A stretch of 64,000 bases of DNA from Rossellomorea sp. y25 (GTDB lineage Bacteria; Bacillota; Bacilli; Bacillales; Bacillaceae_B). Where the stretch lies: the NCBI RefSeq assembly GCF_038049935.1, contig NZ_CP145886.1, forward strand, positions 1,558,501-1,622,500, given 5' to 3'. The notes under the pieces were generated by a model, which worked only from the letters and a program-made list of their open reading frames with translations, searched no databases and had not been told where the DNA came from. The position numbers and the translations under genes were made by a program. Within the stretch, counting starts at the first letter, position 1. The number at the start of each line of letters is the position of its first letter. This document shows positions 16,350-25,243 of this stretch, in pieces.

Positions 16350-18317
16350 ATGAATAAAGGAATTGAAATCCAGGACCTCTACGAAATAAAGGCCGTATCC
16401 GATCCAAGATTGTCTCCAAGCGGAGAAGAAGCCGTATTTGTCCAAACCATCATGTGTGAAGAAAAAAATGAATATTTCTCAACCTTACATAGCATTCGTC
16501 TGCAAGACCAAACCACTCGCCAATGGACTTTCGGAGAACAAAAGATTTCATCTCCGAGATGGTCACCTGATGGGGGGACGATTGCCTTTGTCTCAAATCG
16601 TTCCGGCGTGAATCAGCTTTATGTCATTCATCGTGATGGAGGGGAAGCAGAGCAGCTGACGGATTATCAAAAAGGCGTTTCGAATCCTGTATGGTCTCCT
16701 TGTGGTGAAAAGGTCGCTTTCTCGATGCGATTGGAAAAAGGGGAGACGTTTGAAAAGAAGGATGGCGAAGAAGAGAAATTAAAGCCATTTGTTGCGACAA
16801 GCATGAAATATAAAAGTGATGACCGAGGTTTCGATGACAACTGCCACTCGCAGATAGTAATGGTGGGGGTGGTGTCGAAGGAAATGAGAAGAATCACGGA
16901 TGATGTCCATGATTACACTCTTCACTCCTGGTCCCCCGATGGTAAGCACATTGCGTTTTCAGTGGACAGAACAGAAGACAAAGATTTCTCCTTCCAGTCT
17001 GATTTATTTATTTATCATCTTGAAACGAACGAATATAAGAAGATTAATGGAGAATCGGGGTACTACGGAGAAGCAAGCTGGTCTCCCGATGGAAAGCGTC
17101 TCTCCTATTTAGGACATGGACGTGAATATGAGAATGCGACACACAATAAGGTGTGGTTGCATCACCTTGAAACCGGTCACTCCGTTTGCCTGACAGAAAG
17201 CATGGATGTACCTGTAGGAGATTATCTCAATACTGACAGTATCCAAGGCTCATCTCAAGCAGGAATCCTGTGGTCAAAGGACAATGAAAGTTTCTATTTC
17301 CTGGCGTCTGATTCAGGAAACACGGTCCTTTACTACGCTCACATTGAAGGAGCCATCTACCCTGCATTGCTGCAGGAGCAGCAGCATATATATGGATTCG
17401 ACTTCGATTCTGATCGCCAAGTAATGCTCGTTGCCATGAGTAAACCGACAGAACCTGGTGAATTGTATACTCTTCATGTTCCTACCGGAGACCTGAAGAA
17501 AGTGACCAACCTGAACGGGGGCCTGGCGGATCGTGAAATATCCTCTCCTCAAGCCTTTATGTACAATGGTGCGAAAGGCTGGCAGGTACAAGGCTGGATC
17601 ATGAAGCCAGTCGACTATGAGGAAGGAAAGAAATATCCACTAATCGTCGAAATCCACGGAGGCCCCCACACCATGTATGGGAACACGTTCTTTCACGAAT
17701 TCCAAGTACTGGCAAGCAAAGGATATGCTGTTTTATATGTGAATCCAAGAGGAAGCCATGGCTACGGGCAAGAGTTCGTGGATGCCGTAAGAGGCGATTA
17801 CGGCGGCGGGGATTACGAAGATATCATGGCAGCAGTCGAGTATGCCCTTGAGGAATTTTCGTTTATTGATGAAACCCGCTTAGGTGTGACCGGTGGAAGC
17901 TACGGAGGGTTCATGACCAACTGGATCATCGGTCATAGCGACAAGTTTAAAGCGGCGGCCACCCAGCGCTCCATCAGCAATTGGATCAGTTTTTACGGAG
18001 TGAGCGATATCGGCTACTACTTCTCGGAGTGGCAAATCCAAAGCGACCTCGGCGACATCGAAACCCTTTGGAAGCATTCACCCCTTGCTTATGTGAAGAA
18101 TATGAACACCCCCCTATTAATACTTCACAGCGAAAAGGACTACCGTTGTCCAATCGAGCAGGCGGAACAGTTATTCATCGCATTAAAGCGAGAGAAAAAA
18201 GATGTAAGATTCGTGCGTTTCCCGGAATCCAATCACAATTTGTCACGGAATGGAAAACCTTCCTTGAGGGAAGCAAGATTACAAGAGATTGTGGGTTGGT
18301 TTGGGGAGCATTTATAG
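16350..18317 (+). CDS. S9 family serine peptidase (acylaminoacyl-peptidase / YuxL-like)
   Basis: 655 residues. N-terminal seven-bladed beta-propeller with repeated WSPDG/WSPCG signatures (residues ~70-320), then an alpha/beta-hydrolase domain. The catalytic Ser is in GGSYGGFMTNW, Asp in SEKDYRCP and His in ESNHNLSRNG. No signal peptide, so a cytoplasmic oligopeptidase is expected. AAAGGATGG lies upstream of the ATG. It is inserted between yhjD- and yhjE-like genes, which are neighbours in B. subtilis, so this gene is an addition in this lineage or was lost there. Confidence 0.93.
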   Translation: MNKGIEIQDLYEIKAVSDPRLSPSGEEAVFVQTIMCEEKNEYFSTLHSIRLQDQTTRQWTFGEQKISSPRWSPDGGTIAFVSNRSGVNQLYVIHRDGGEAEQLTDYQKGVSNPVWSPCGEKVAFSMRLEKGETFEKKDGEEEKLKPFVATSMKYKSDDRGFDDNCHSQIVMVGVVSKEMRRITDDVHDYTLHSWSPDGKHIAFSVDRTEDKDFSFQSDLFIYHLETNEYKKINGESGYYGEASWSPDGKRLSYLGHGREYENATHNKVWLHHLETGHSVCLTESMDVPVGDYLNTDSIQGSSQAGILWSKDNESFYFLASDSGNTVLYYAHIEGAIYPALLQEQQHIYGFDFDSDRQVMLVAMSKPTEPGELYTLHVPTGDLKKVTNLNGGLADREISSPQAFMYNGAKGWQVQGWIMKPVDYEEGKKYPLIVEIHGGPHTMYGNTFFHEFQVLASKGYAVLYVNPRGSHGYGQEFVDAVRGDYGGGDYEDIMAAVEYALEEFSFIDETRLGVTGGSYGGFMTNWIIGHSDKFKAAATQRSISNWISFYGVSDIGYYFSEWQIQSDLGDIETLWKHSPLAYVKNMNTPLLILHSEKDYRCPIEQAEQLFIALKREKKDVRFVRFPESNHNLSRNGKPSLREARLQEIVGWFGEHL

Positions 18318-18328
18318 AGGAGAGAGCT

Positions 18329-18359
18329 GTCATTCCTGGATGGGGATGGCTGTTTTTTT
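18329..18359 (+). terminator. Terminator after the S9 peptidase
   Basis: GTCATTCC-TGGATG-GGGATGGC (8-bp stem with wobble pairs) followed by TGTTTTTTT. Confidence 0.65.
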
Positions 18360-18421
18360 AGGGGAAATGGGGAATGAAGAATAAAAAAATGAAATTTGAC
18401 GAGTGTGGAGCACTATTGTGA

Positions 18422-18463
18422 AAGTCGATAATAAATGGGGCGAAGTCGATAATATCAACCGGA
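18422..18463 (+). repeat. Two 21-bp spaced copies of AAGTCGATAATA
   Basis: AAGTCGATAATA occurs at 18422 and again at 18443, exactly 21 bp apart. The period matches the arrays at 23.6, 36.15 and 53.2 kb, but the core differs. No further clear copies flank it. Confidence 0.55.
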
Positions 18464-18840
18464 CGGAGTTGAGGAATCCTTGACTGGATTGTTTGGAGAA
18501 GGAATTTATCTACCGTTCCCCGATTTTAACATCCTCAAAAACACTTTTATCTGCTAAAGATTCAATATATCTGGTAATGTACAAAATCCGACAAATTTTG
18601 CGAACGAAAGACGAACCAACGAACGAATCCTAATCCAAAACCTATTCCAGAACGCACCCCAAAAAATAACCCACCCCAAAACGTTTACATCCCCCCTCAT
18701 TAGGCAAAGTTATATTAATAAAACGACCCGAGAGATAACAATATGGAAATCCTGATTTGGTGTGATATGATGAAAATATAAGTAACGATATAACGAAATG
18801 AGTTTATTTGTTCATGGTCGTTTAAGGGGAAACATATAAT
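18464..18840. other. Intergenic region without a gene
   Basis: About 380 bp between the 21-bp repeat pair and the YhjE-like gene. No open frame with an RBS and no tRNA. It contains a small tract of CGAACGA/GACGAAC copies (18600-18630) and a C-rich stretch (18650-18700). A promoter for the downstream gene must lie near 18720-18820, but I see no confident -35/-10 pair. Confidence 0.5.
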
Positions 18841-19482
18841 ATGGATATAAAGTCGATAAAAGAATGGTTTACACTTGAAAATATGATGGACCTGATTCAG
18901 CAGTATCGTTCGTTTGGACCCATTCCAGGGATCCTGCTGCCGCTGCTGGAAGCATTTCTTCCGTTCCTGCCACTGGTTGTGTTTGTGACGGCGAATGCCA
19001 ATGCATTCGGGTTATGGTGGGGGTTTCTGTTTTCGTGGATCGGGGCTACTCTTGGAGCTCTTATTGTATTCTTGTTGGTAAGAAGGTATGGGGAGACCCG
19101 ATTTTTTCGTTTCCTGAGAAAGAACCGCCAAGTGAAACGATTGACGAAATGGGTAGACAAGCATGGGTTTGGCCCGTTGTTCATTCTCTTATGCTTTCCT
19201 TTTACGCCGTCTGCCGTGGTGAATGTAGTGGCGGGTTTGTCGTCGATCAGCATCGCTCAATATATGCTCGCGGTGGTAACAGGGAAAATGGTGATGATTT
19301 TTACCATAAGTTTTATCGGATATGATATCATATCATTAGTAAGACAGCCAATACGTACTGTGATCGTTGCAGCCATTATCTTTGTGCTATGGTTTGTAGG
19401 GAAACGAATTGAGATACATCTGAATAAGAAAATGGAAATAGACCAACGAATTGAACGGAAAAAGCAGGAGGAATCAAATTGA
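18841..19482 (+). CDS. TVP38/TMEM64 (DedA-like) membrane protein, YhjE-like
   Basis: 213 residues. The segment GPIPGILLPLLEAFLPFLPL is the VTT/DedA-type entry motif, and FILLCFPFTPSAVVNVVAGLS is the conserved F-P-F-x-P region. Five or so TM helices and a basic C-terminal tail. AAGGGGA precedes the ATG. The next gene, signal peptidase I, starts inside its stop codon, exactly the yhjE-sipV arrangement of B. subtilis. The family is associated with lipid scrambling or flippase activity; the role in this organism is unknown. Confidence 0.88.
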   Translation: MDIKSIKEWFTLENMMDLIQQYRSFGPIPGILLPLLEAFLPFLPLVVFVTANANAFGLWWGFLFSWIGATLGALIVFLLVRRYGETRFFRFLRKNRQVKRLTKWVDKHGFGPLFILLCFPFTPSAVVNVVAGLSSISIAQYMLAVVTGKMVMIFTISFIGYDIISLVRQPIRTVIVAAIIFVLWFVGKRIEIHLNKKMEIDQRIERKKQEESN

Positions 19483-20039
19483 GAGAAGAGGTAAAAAGAG
19501 AAGGACTCGAATGGATTAAAGCCTTAGGGATTGGACTGATCATCTTTATCATCATTCGAACCTTTCTCTTCTCCAACTATGTAGTCGAAGGTGAATCGAT
19601 GATGCCGACACTACAGGATGGAAATAAGCTTGTTGTGAACAAAATCGGTTATCATATTGGAGACTTGGATCGCTTTGATGTTGTCGTCTTTCATGCAAAT
19701 GAAAATGAGGATTATGTGAAACGCATCATCGGACTGCCCGGTGATAAGGTCGTTTATAAGGACGATAAGCTATATATTAACGGAGAGTACTATCCTGAAC
19801 CTTATTTAGAGAAATTCAAGCAAGAGTATATCGGAAATAAGCTGACGGGTGACTTTACTCTGGAAGAAATCACAGATGAGCAAACGGTTCCCAAAGGAAA
19901 AGTATTTGTTCTTGGAGATAACCGCCGGGGAAGCATGGATAGTCGCTACTTCGGGTTCATAGACCGTGAACAGATCGTCGGGAAGGTGGATCTTCGTTAC
20001 TGGCCTATCAACGAATGGGATGTACAATTTAGAAACTAA
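19479..20039 (+). CDS. sipV: Type I signal peptidase (SipV-like)
   Basis: 186 residues: N-terminal membrane anchor (WIKALGIGLIIFIIIRTFLF) and an extracytoplasmic catalytic domain with Ser in VEGESMMPTLQDG and Lys in EDYVKRIIGLPGD, plus box E GDNRRGSMDSRYFG. It removes signal peptides from exported proteins. It starts with TTG overlapping the upstream stop by 3 bp, with GCAGGAGG 6 nt before. Synteny with the yhjE-like gene supports the sipV name; paralogues elsewhere in the genome are expected. Confidence 0.93.
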   Translation: MREEVKREGLEWIKALGIGLIIFIIIRTFLFSNYVVEGESMMPTLQDGNKLVVNKIGYHIGDLDRFDVVVFHANENEDYVKRIIGLPGDKVVYKDDKLYINGEYYPEPYLEKFKQEYIGNKLTGDFTLEEITDEQTVPKGKVFVLGDNRRGSMDSRYFGFIDREQIVGKVDLRYWPINEWDVQFRN

Positions 20040-20046
20040 CGATCCT

Positions 20047-20083
20047 GAATGCTGTTCAATACTTGAGCAGTATTCTTTTTTTT
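20047..20083 (+). terminator. Rho-independent terminator after signal peptidase
   Basis: GAATGCTGTTCAA-TAC-TTGAGCAGTATTC (13-bp stem with wobbles) followed by T8. Confidence 0.85.
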
Positions 20084-20110
20084 GTAAAAGATTCTCCACT
20101 TAAGTACTAG

Positions 20111-20140
20111 TTGTCCTCCATCGCCCAATATAAATATGAT
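20111..20140 (+). promoter_or_regulatory. Candidate promoter of the STAND-SARP regulator
   Basis: TTGTCC (20111-20116), 18-nt spacer, TATGAT (20135-20140). It lies 40 bp upstream of the chosen GTG. It lacks the TGTAACY repeats found at the two promoters in the island. Confidence 0.4.
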
Positions 20141-20179
20141 AGAATAGTAAGAAAATTCGTTCGTTTTGAGGGTGGTTGT

Positions 20180-23100
20180 GTGACAACAGAAATTCCAATC
20201 ATTGAAACCAAATTTGTGCCGCCTGTTGTCAAGGATTCATATATTAGGCGGCCAAGCTTAATGAAAAAAATGAGAACGGTTACAGATTATAAATTGGTGA
20301 TCGTTCATTCGGGGGCAGGCTACGGAAAGAGTACTGCGATCAGTCAGTTTCTTCAAGATGTAAAGCCGAACCATTGCTGGTACTCGATTACGCAAACCGA
20401 TGACGGACTGGTTCCGTTTGTCACAAATATTGTGTATAGCATCCAGAAGCAAATCCCTCATTTTGGAGAAGAGTTGAGGGAAACCATTCTGTCCATGGGG
20501 CAATATATGAAGGATGATGATATCTACAGATTAAGTGCATTGTTTATTAACGAATGCATGAAAATCCCCCACACATTCACCATTATCGTCGACGACTATC
20601 ATTTAGTGGACCATTCCTTCCTTATAAATCAATGGATGGAGAAGGTCATTGAGCACTTACCGGGTCACATTCATTTCTTTCTATCTACACGAACCAAGCC
20701 TTCATGGGCCACATTTATCCAGCTGAAAATATCCCGACAATTATTAGAGATAACAGAAAATGATTTGTGCCTCACGAAAGAAGAGGTGGAAGTACTTCTA
20801 ACGGACTTTCATGAAACGGTCATTCCCGAATCCCAGCTTGATGCGATTTGTGAATTAACCGAAGGCTGGGTCATTGCTGTCAGTATGATTCATTCGCAGC
20901 TTCAAGAGAATCCTGATATTCTCATGGTGGAAAAGCAGCATTCCTCCCTTGAAGAGCTCTTTCATTATTTGGCACATGAGGTGTTTTCTAAGCAAACACC
21001 GATCGTGCAGCAGTTCTTGAAGCAAATCTCGATTCTCGATGAAATAAATGGACGTACATGCGAAGCCATCTTTGAACTGCCGGGATCCGGGCAAATGTTA
21101 AACCAGCTGTCAGAGAAAAATGCCCTTATTCAAGAAATGAAAGGATCACATCATTATCGACTTCACGCCCTTTTCCAAACTTTTTTAGAACGGAAATTTA
21201 AAGAAGAAAGCATAGGGCTCTATAAGGAATTACAGCTGAAATGTGCTCGATTCTATGAACAGAACGGGAAGTGGGAAAAAGCGATTCATCATTATATGAA
21301 AATGGAAAACATTGAGGCGGTGTCCGCTATTCTTGTTCGTGAAGCGGATGCGATGATGAAAAGTGGACAGCTCGAAACACTTGGTGACTACTTGGGGGAG
21401 GTTCCAGACTCCTTAAAGGATCAATATTATCCTCTTTGGTTTTATCAAGGTGAGTTCTTTCGTTATCGGTCATTCTACGAAAAAGCAGAAAAAGCCTATA
21501 CCCATGGAATTCAACTGGCAGAGGAAAAGAGTGACGCGCTCATGCTGAGCAAAGCATATGAAGGAATCGGCAGAATCTATTTAGACACGATTCAGCCGGG
21601 AAAAGCACAGCGGTTTTTACTCAAAGCCATTGAATGTTTAGAGGTTGAAGATCAAGAATACCTTTTCGAAAAAAATCATTTATATGTTCTGATAGCAGAG
21701 AATTTGGTGAACTCTGGAAAGGCAATTCAGGCGAAAATCTGGTATGACAAAGGAAAGAAGAGCGGTTTCATGAAGGAAGAAGGCAACCTTGAGGCAAGGA
21801 TGCTTCTCCGAACAGGGAAGCTTCAAGAAGCAAAACAGGTTCTTCTCTACAAAGAAGGAGAAGACCGGCTTCCACAATCCCATCGGGAAAAAGAATTGCT
21901 TCTGTCGCTTATTCAATCGTTCATGGGGAATGGCAGCGAAGCCAAATCATTAGCTCAGCAGGGGATCAGTCAGGGAATCAAAGGGAAGTCTCCTTTTGTG
22001 GAAGCATGCGGTTGGATTCGCATGGGTCATGCCGTTCAGCTCATCAGTGATTACGACACAGAGCTTGCAAAAAGCTGCTATGAAACATCGTTAGAATTAA
22101 TGAGTCAGATCAATGTTTCAAGGGGAAAAGCAGAACCATATATGGGACTGTCGATTCTTTATGCCAGATCAGGAGATTTCCAGAGTGCAAAGGAATTAGC
22201 CGAAGAGGCTTTGCATGAAACGGAAAAGGTAGAAGATATGTGGCTATATTCACTCATACTTCTGAGCGTCGGGATAACGGACTTTTACAAAGAAGAATTT
22301 GAAGAGGCAAGGAAAAGCTTTGAACGGGCGAGCAGTCATTTTCAATCGTGCGGAGACCGTTACGGCAAAATGGTGACAGATTTGTGGAAAAGCGCAATTG
22401 CCTACAAAACAGGTGATCACGATAGATTCGTTGAAAATATGACCTCCTGCTTAAATGAAGTCCAAATGGGAGAATATGAGTTTATCTTTTTCAAGCCGAC
22501 TACATTCGGGCCGAAAGACCTGCAAAGCCTGATTCCATTATTAGTCAAAGCTTACCAGGAGAGCATTCATGCCTCATTTTGTCATCAGCTTTTAACCAAA
22601 TCAGGATATGATTCGATCACCTCCCATCCGGGGTACACAATCAAAGTTCAAACCCTCGGACGCTTTGAAATCCGGTTAGGCGATCATAAAGTCATAGAGA
22701 AGCAGTGGCAGAGGGAGAAGGCGAAAGAATTATTTCAATACTTCCTGATTCAACGGAACCAATTAAAACGGAAAGAAGAAATCATTGAAGAACTGTGGCC
22801 AGAGGGGACAGGTTCGGACCGTGACTTCAAGGTGGCACTCAACGCCCTGAACAATGTATTAGAACCCAATCGTCAAGCAAGGGGAAAAGCTTTCTTTATC
22901 GGTCGCCATCAGGAAGGGTATGGATTGAATCCAATGGCCAACATCGAATACGATGCAGATCAATTCACCAGCTGGATCACAGAGGGATTAAAAGAAAACG
23001 ATGTGGAGAAATCCATTCAATTCCTCGAACGGGGATTCCACTATTATAAAGGGATGTTCTTGCCGGACCGGAAAGGGGCGTGGTGGACCGAGAAGGAAAG

Positions 23101-23410
23101 GGAGCGACTTCATCTCCTATACTTGAGAGGACTGGAGAAACGGGCTCAGATCGCAGTGAGAATGGAACGGGTCGATGAAGCCATCGATTACTGCCTGACG
23201 ATTATCGAACATGATCCCCTTTGGGAGGAAGCCTACCGCATCCTCATGTACGGCTATTATCAAAAGAATAACCGTCCCCAAGCCGTTAAGTGGTTTCAGC
23301 GCTGCAAAGACATCCTCGAATCCGAACTGGGCGTCGATCCCATGACAGCGACACAGCAAATGTATGAAATGGTCATTGGTGCGAAGGTAAGAGGAAGGCT
23401 ATTTGAATAA
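20180..23410 (+). CDS. STAND-type ATPase regulator with TPR repeats and C-terminal SARP/BTAD DNA-binding module
   Basis: 1076 residues from the GTG at 20180, which follows GAGGGTGG; the upstream frame to 20111 has no RBS. Domain order: MalT-like STAND NTPase (Walker A SGAGYGKST at ~45-53, Walker B TIIVDDYH), a winged-helix/HETHS-type region, a long TPR array (~380-760), an OmpR-type winged helix (from TLGRFEIRLGD, ~820-905) and a bacterial transcriptional activation domain (BTAD, ~915-1060, ending SELGVDPMTATQQMY). STAND proteins switch on ATP and inducer binding, so it is probably an inducible activator. It lies directly upstream of a Liv-type importer and lipid-like catabolic genes on the same strand and probably controls them; see the repeats at 23837 and 33932. 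The inducer is unknown. Confidence 0.9.
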   Translation: MTTEIPIIETKFVPPVVKDSYIRRPSLMKKMRTVTDYKLVIVHSGAGYGKSTAISQFLQDVKPNHCWYSITQTDDGLVPFVTNIVYSIQKQIPHFGEELRETILSMGQYMKDDDIYRLSALFINECMKIPHTFTIIVDDYHLVDHSFLINQWMEKVIEHLPGHIHFFLSTRTKPSWATFIQLKISRQLLEITENDLCLTKEEVEVLLTDFHETVIPESQLDAICELTEGWVIAVSMIHSQLQENPDILMVEKQHSSLEELFHYLAHEVFSKQTPIVQQFLKQISILDEINGRTCEAIFELPGSGQMLNQLSEKNALIQEMKGSHHYRLHALFQTFLERKFKEESIGLYKELQLKCARFYEQNGKWEKAIHHYMKMENIEAVSAILVREADAMMKSGQLETLGDYLGEVPDSLKDQYYPLWFYQGEFFRYRSFYEKAEKAYTHGIQLAEEKSDALMLSKAYEGIGRIYLDTIQPGKAQRFLLKAIECLEVEDQEYLFEKNHLYVLIAENLVNSGKAIQAKIWYDKGKKSGFMKEEGNLEARMLLRTGKLQEAKQVLLYKEGEDRLPQSHREKELLLSLIQSFMGNGSEAKSLAQQGISQGIKGKSPFVEACGWIRMGHAVQLISDYDTELAKSCYETSLELMSQINVSRGKAEPYMGLSILYARSGDFQSAKELAEEALHETEKVEDMWLYSLILLSVGITDFYKEEFEEARKSFERASSHFQSCGDRYGKMVTDLWKSAIAYKTGDHDRFVENMTSCLNEVQMGEYEFIFFKPTTFGPKDLQSLIPLLVKAYQESIHASFCHQLLTKSGYDSITSHPGYTIKVQTLGRFEIRLGDHKVIEKQWQREKAKELFQYFLIQRNQLKRKEEIIEELWPEGTGSDRDFKVALNALNNVLEPNRQARGKAFFIGRHQEGYGLNPMANIEYDADQFTSWITEGLKENDVEKSIQFLERGFHYYKGMFLPDRKGAWWTEKERERLHLLYLRGLEKRAQIAVRMERVDEAIDYCLTIIEHDPLWEEAYRILMYGYYQKNNRPQAVKWFQRCKDILESELGVDPMTATQQMYEMVIGAKVRGRLFE

Positions 23411-23416
23411 GGAAAG

Positions 23417-23450
23417 GGTCAGATCCACTTTGGGGATCTGATCCTTTTTT
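23417..23450 (+). terminator. Rho-independent terminator after the regulator
   Basis: GGTCAGATCC-ACTTTGG-GGATCTGATCC followed by T6; a 10-bp stem. Confidence 0.9.
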
Positions 23451-23582
23451 ATTTTGAGATGGATTTACATTGCGAGATTCGGTCGAAGAAAGCCAGGAAC
23501 TCAATTGCTTTTATGAGAACTTGGGTCATGATCATATTTACCGTAGGAACATTGGTTATTATCGCAGGATATTCGATTAGAG

Positions 23583-23788
23583 TTTTGAATAATCCAGTCG
23601 TTTTATCGAATAATCCAGCGAAATATCAAGGAAACCGGCCGTTTTATCGAATAATCCGGGGGAAATAGCATGAAAGCCGGCAGTAATATCGAATAATCCA
23701 GCGGAAATAGCATGGAATCCAGCCGTTTTTCCACTTAATCCGGCCGAAAGCATCAAAAAACCGGCCGATTAACATAATTATCCAATTG
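23583..23788 (-). repeat. Degenerate tandem array, 21-bp unit, family CGGCYGGATT
   Basis: About ten units in strict 21-bp register. On the minus strand each unit begins CGGCYGGATT (or a near match) followed by 11 AT-rich bases. Unit starts on the + strand are at 23601 (20-nt unit), 23621, 23642, 23663, 23684, 23705, 23726, 23747 and 23768, with a shorter first copy at 23583. Alternate units are most alike (for example TTTTATCGAATAATCC versus AAATAGCATGAAA), suggesting a 42-bp higher-order duplication. The rest of the 23411-23918 gap holds a terminator, no supported gene, and the promoter at 23837. Confidence 0.85.
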
Positions 23789-23836
23789 CAATCCTTATTT
23801 GCACGCAACCCATTCAAAAACATCGCCCCACTCCCA

Positions 23837-23869
23837 TGTAACTCATTTGTAACTCACCTCACCTAAGAT
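23837..23869 (+). promoter_or_regulatory. Activator-type promoter with 11-bp spaced TGTAACT repeats (solute-binding protein operon)
   Basis: TGTAACT at 23837-23843 and 23848-23854 (11 bp apart), then 9 nt, then -10 TAAGAT at 23864-23869. There is no -35 hexamer, since the repeats occupy that place. The same arrangement occurs at 33932. Heptamer direct repeats at 11-bp spacing just upstream of -10 are typical of SARP binding sites. Confidence 0.65.
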
Positions 23870-23918
23870 GAATTCAAAGCTATTATCGCTTTAGTTCATA
23901 TTCCGAGGGGGAGAAAAT

Positions 23919-25142
23919 GTGAAACGATCGTTTAGATGGACGACTTTAATGATGTTGATGTCATGCATGCTTATTGCTGCGAGTGCCTGCAGCTCAGAAA
24001 GCAGTGGCGGGTCGGGGGATACAGATGAGAAAGAACAGGAAACGGTGAAGATCGGGGTGCTTGCTTCCCTTACAGGGGCACTGGAGTCATATGGGAAGCA
24101 AACGCAGCGCGGATTTGAATTAGGCCTCGAGTATGCCACGGATGGAACGATGGAAGTGGCGGGGAAGAAAATAGAAGTTGTGTTTGAAGATACAGAAACG
24201 AAGCCAGAGGTTGCTGTTCAAAAAGCGACGAAGCTTTTAGAAGAAGATGGAGTGGATTTCCTGGTTGGATCATCAAGCTCAGGTGACACACTGGCCGTGC
24301 TGCCACTTGCAGAAGAATACGAAAAGATCATGATTGTCGAGCCGGCGGTTGCCGATAGTATTACAGGTTCAGAGTTTAATCCTTATATCTTCCGTACAGC
24401 CCGTAACTCTTCACAGGATGCTGTTGCAGGGGCTGCTGCGATTGCGAAGGATGGAGTGAAGATCGCTACACTGGCACCGGATTATTCATTTGGCCGCGAC
24501 GGGGTGGCAGCCTTTAAAGAAGCGGCTGAAGGTCTTGGAGCTGAAATTGTACTTGAAGAATATGCAGATCCGGCCGCTACAGATTTTACATCGAATATCC
24601 AAAAGGTCATTGATAGTAAACCGGATTATCTATTTGTCATCTGGGCAGGTGCGAACTCTCCATGGAATCAAATCGGGGATATGAAGCTCCAGGAAAAAGG
24701 GATCAAAATTTCTACAGGGGCACCAGATATTGCTGCTCTATCAGCTATGGAACCACTTGTGGGGATGGAAGGGTTCAGTGTCTATTACCATGAACTGCCG
24801 GACAATGACATTAACGACTGGTTAGTGGAAGAACACAAGAAGAAATATGACGGGGACGTTCCGGATCTCTTTACCCCAGGTGGGATGAGCTCGGCGATTT
24901 CCATTGTGGAGGCGATCAAGAAAACAGAAGGGGATTTAGATCCTGATACCCTCATTGAAACGATGGAGGGAATGAGCTTCGAAACACCGAAGGGAACGAT
25001 GACCTTCCGGGAAGAAGATCATCAGGCATTACAAACGCTATATGCCATCAAGCTCGAGAAGAAAGAGGGAGTTCCATATCCTGTTCCGGTATTGATCAGA
25101 GAGCTTTCGCCGGAAGAAACGGCTCCTCCGATCCGTAACTAA
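23919..25142 (+). CDS. Liv-type ABC transporter substrate-binding lipoprotein
   Basis: 407 residues. Lipoprotein signal peptide with lipobox ending AASAC (Cys at ~24), then a type I periplasmic-binding fold (VKIGVLASLTGALESYGKQTQRGFELGLEYA ...) of the Leu/Ile/Val-binding family. GTG start 7 nt after GAGGGGG. It is the first gene of an operon with two ATPases, two permeases and four metabolic enzymes. Binding proteins of this family also take aromatic acids, amides, urea and other small organic compounds, so a branched-chain amino acid substrate should not be assumed; the neighbouring acyl-CoA-type enzymes point to a carboxylic acid or ester. Confidence 0.9.
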   Translation: MKRSFRWTTLMMLMSCMLIAASACSSESSGGSGDTDEKEQETVKIGVLASLTGALESYGKQTQRGFELGLEYATDGTMEVAGKKIEVVFEDTETKPEVAVQKATKLLEEDGVDFLVGSSSSGDTLAVLPLAEEYEKIMIVEPAVADSITGSEFNPYIFRTARNSSQDAVAGAAAIAKDGVKIATLAPDYSFGRDGVAAFKEAAEGLGAEIVLEEYADPAATDFTSNIQKVIDSKPDYLFVIWAGANSPWNQIGDMKLQEKGIKISTGAPDIAALSAMEPLVGMEGFSVYYHELPDNDINDWLVEEHKKKYDGDVPDLFTPGGMSSAISIVEAIKKTEGDLDPDTLIETMEGMSFETPKGTMTFREEDHQALQTLYAIKLEKKEGVPYPVPVLIRELSPEETAPPIRN

Positions 25143-25162
25143 AATCGAACTTAAAGGAATGA

Positions 25163-25217
25163 AAAGGGGGGTGACTGACTGGGTGTTTTGGCACTTTGTT
25201 ATCAGTCAGCCCCTTTC
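25163..25217 (+). other. Intercistronic hairpin between binding protein and LivG genes
   Basis: GGGG..TGACTGA (25165-25178) pairs with TCAGTCAGCCCC (25202-25213), with a 23-nt loop. No strong T run follows. Such a hairpin after a binding-protein gene commonly protects its mRNA or lowers expression of downstream transporter genes. Confidence 0.6.
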
Positions 25218-25243
25218 ATGAAATCTAAGCGGGGTGAAGAAGC

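Noticed and set aside
18600..18630. CGAACGA/GACGAAC short repeats upstream of the YhjE-like gene
   Set aside because: Irregular spacing and very short units; not distinguishable from low-complexity sequence.
23459..23668. 69-codon frame with a TM-like segment after the regulator
   Set aside because: It begins right after the terminator without an RBS, and its C-terminal third is made of the 21-bp repeats; probably chance.
23583..23788. CRISPR-like appearance of the 21-bp arrays (also 36147-36289 and 53177-53302)
   Set aside because: Units are only 20-21 bp in total with no separate 25-40 bp spacers, the repeats are degenerate, and no cas genes are nearby.
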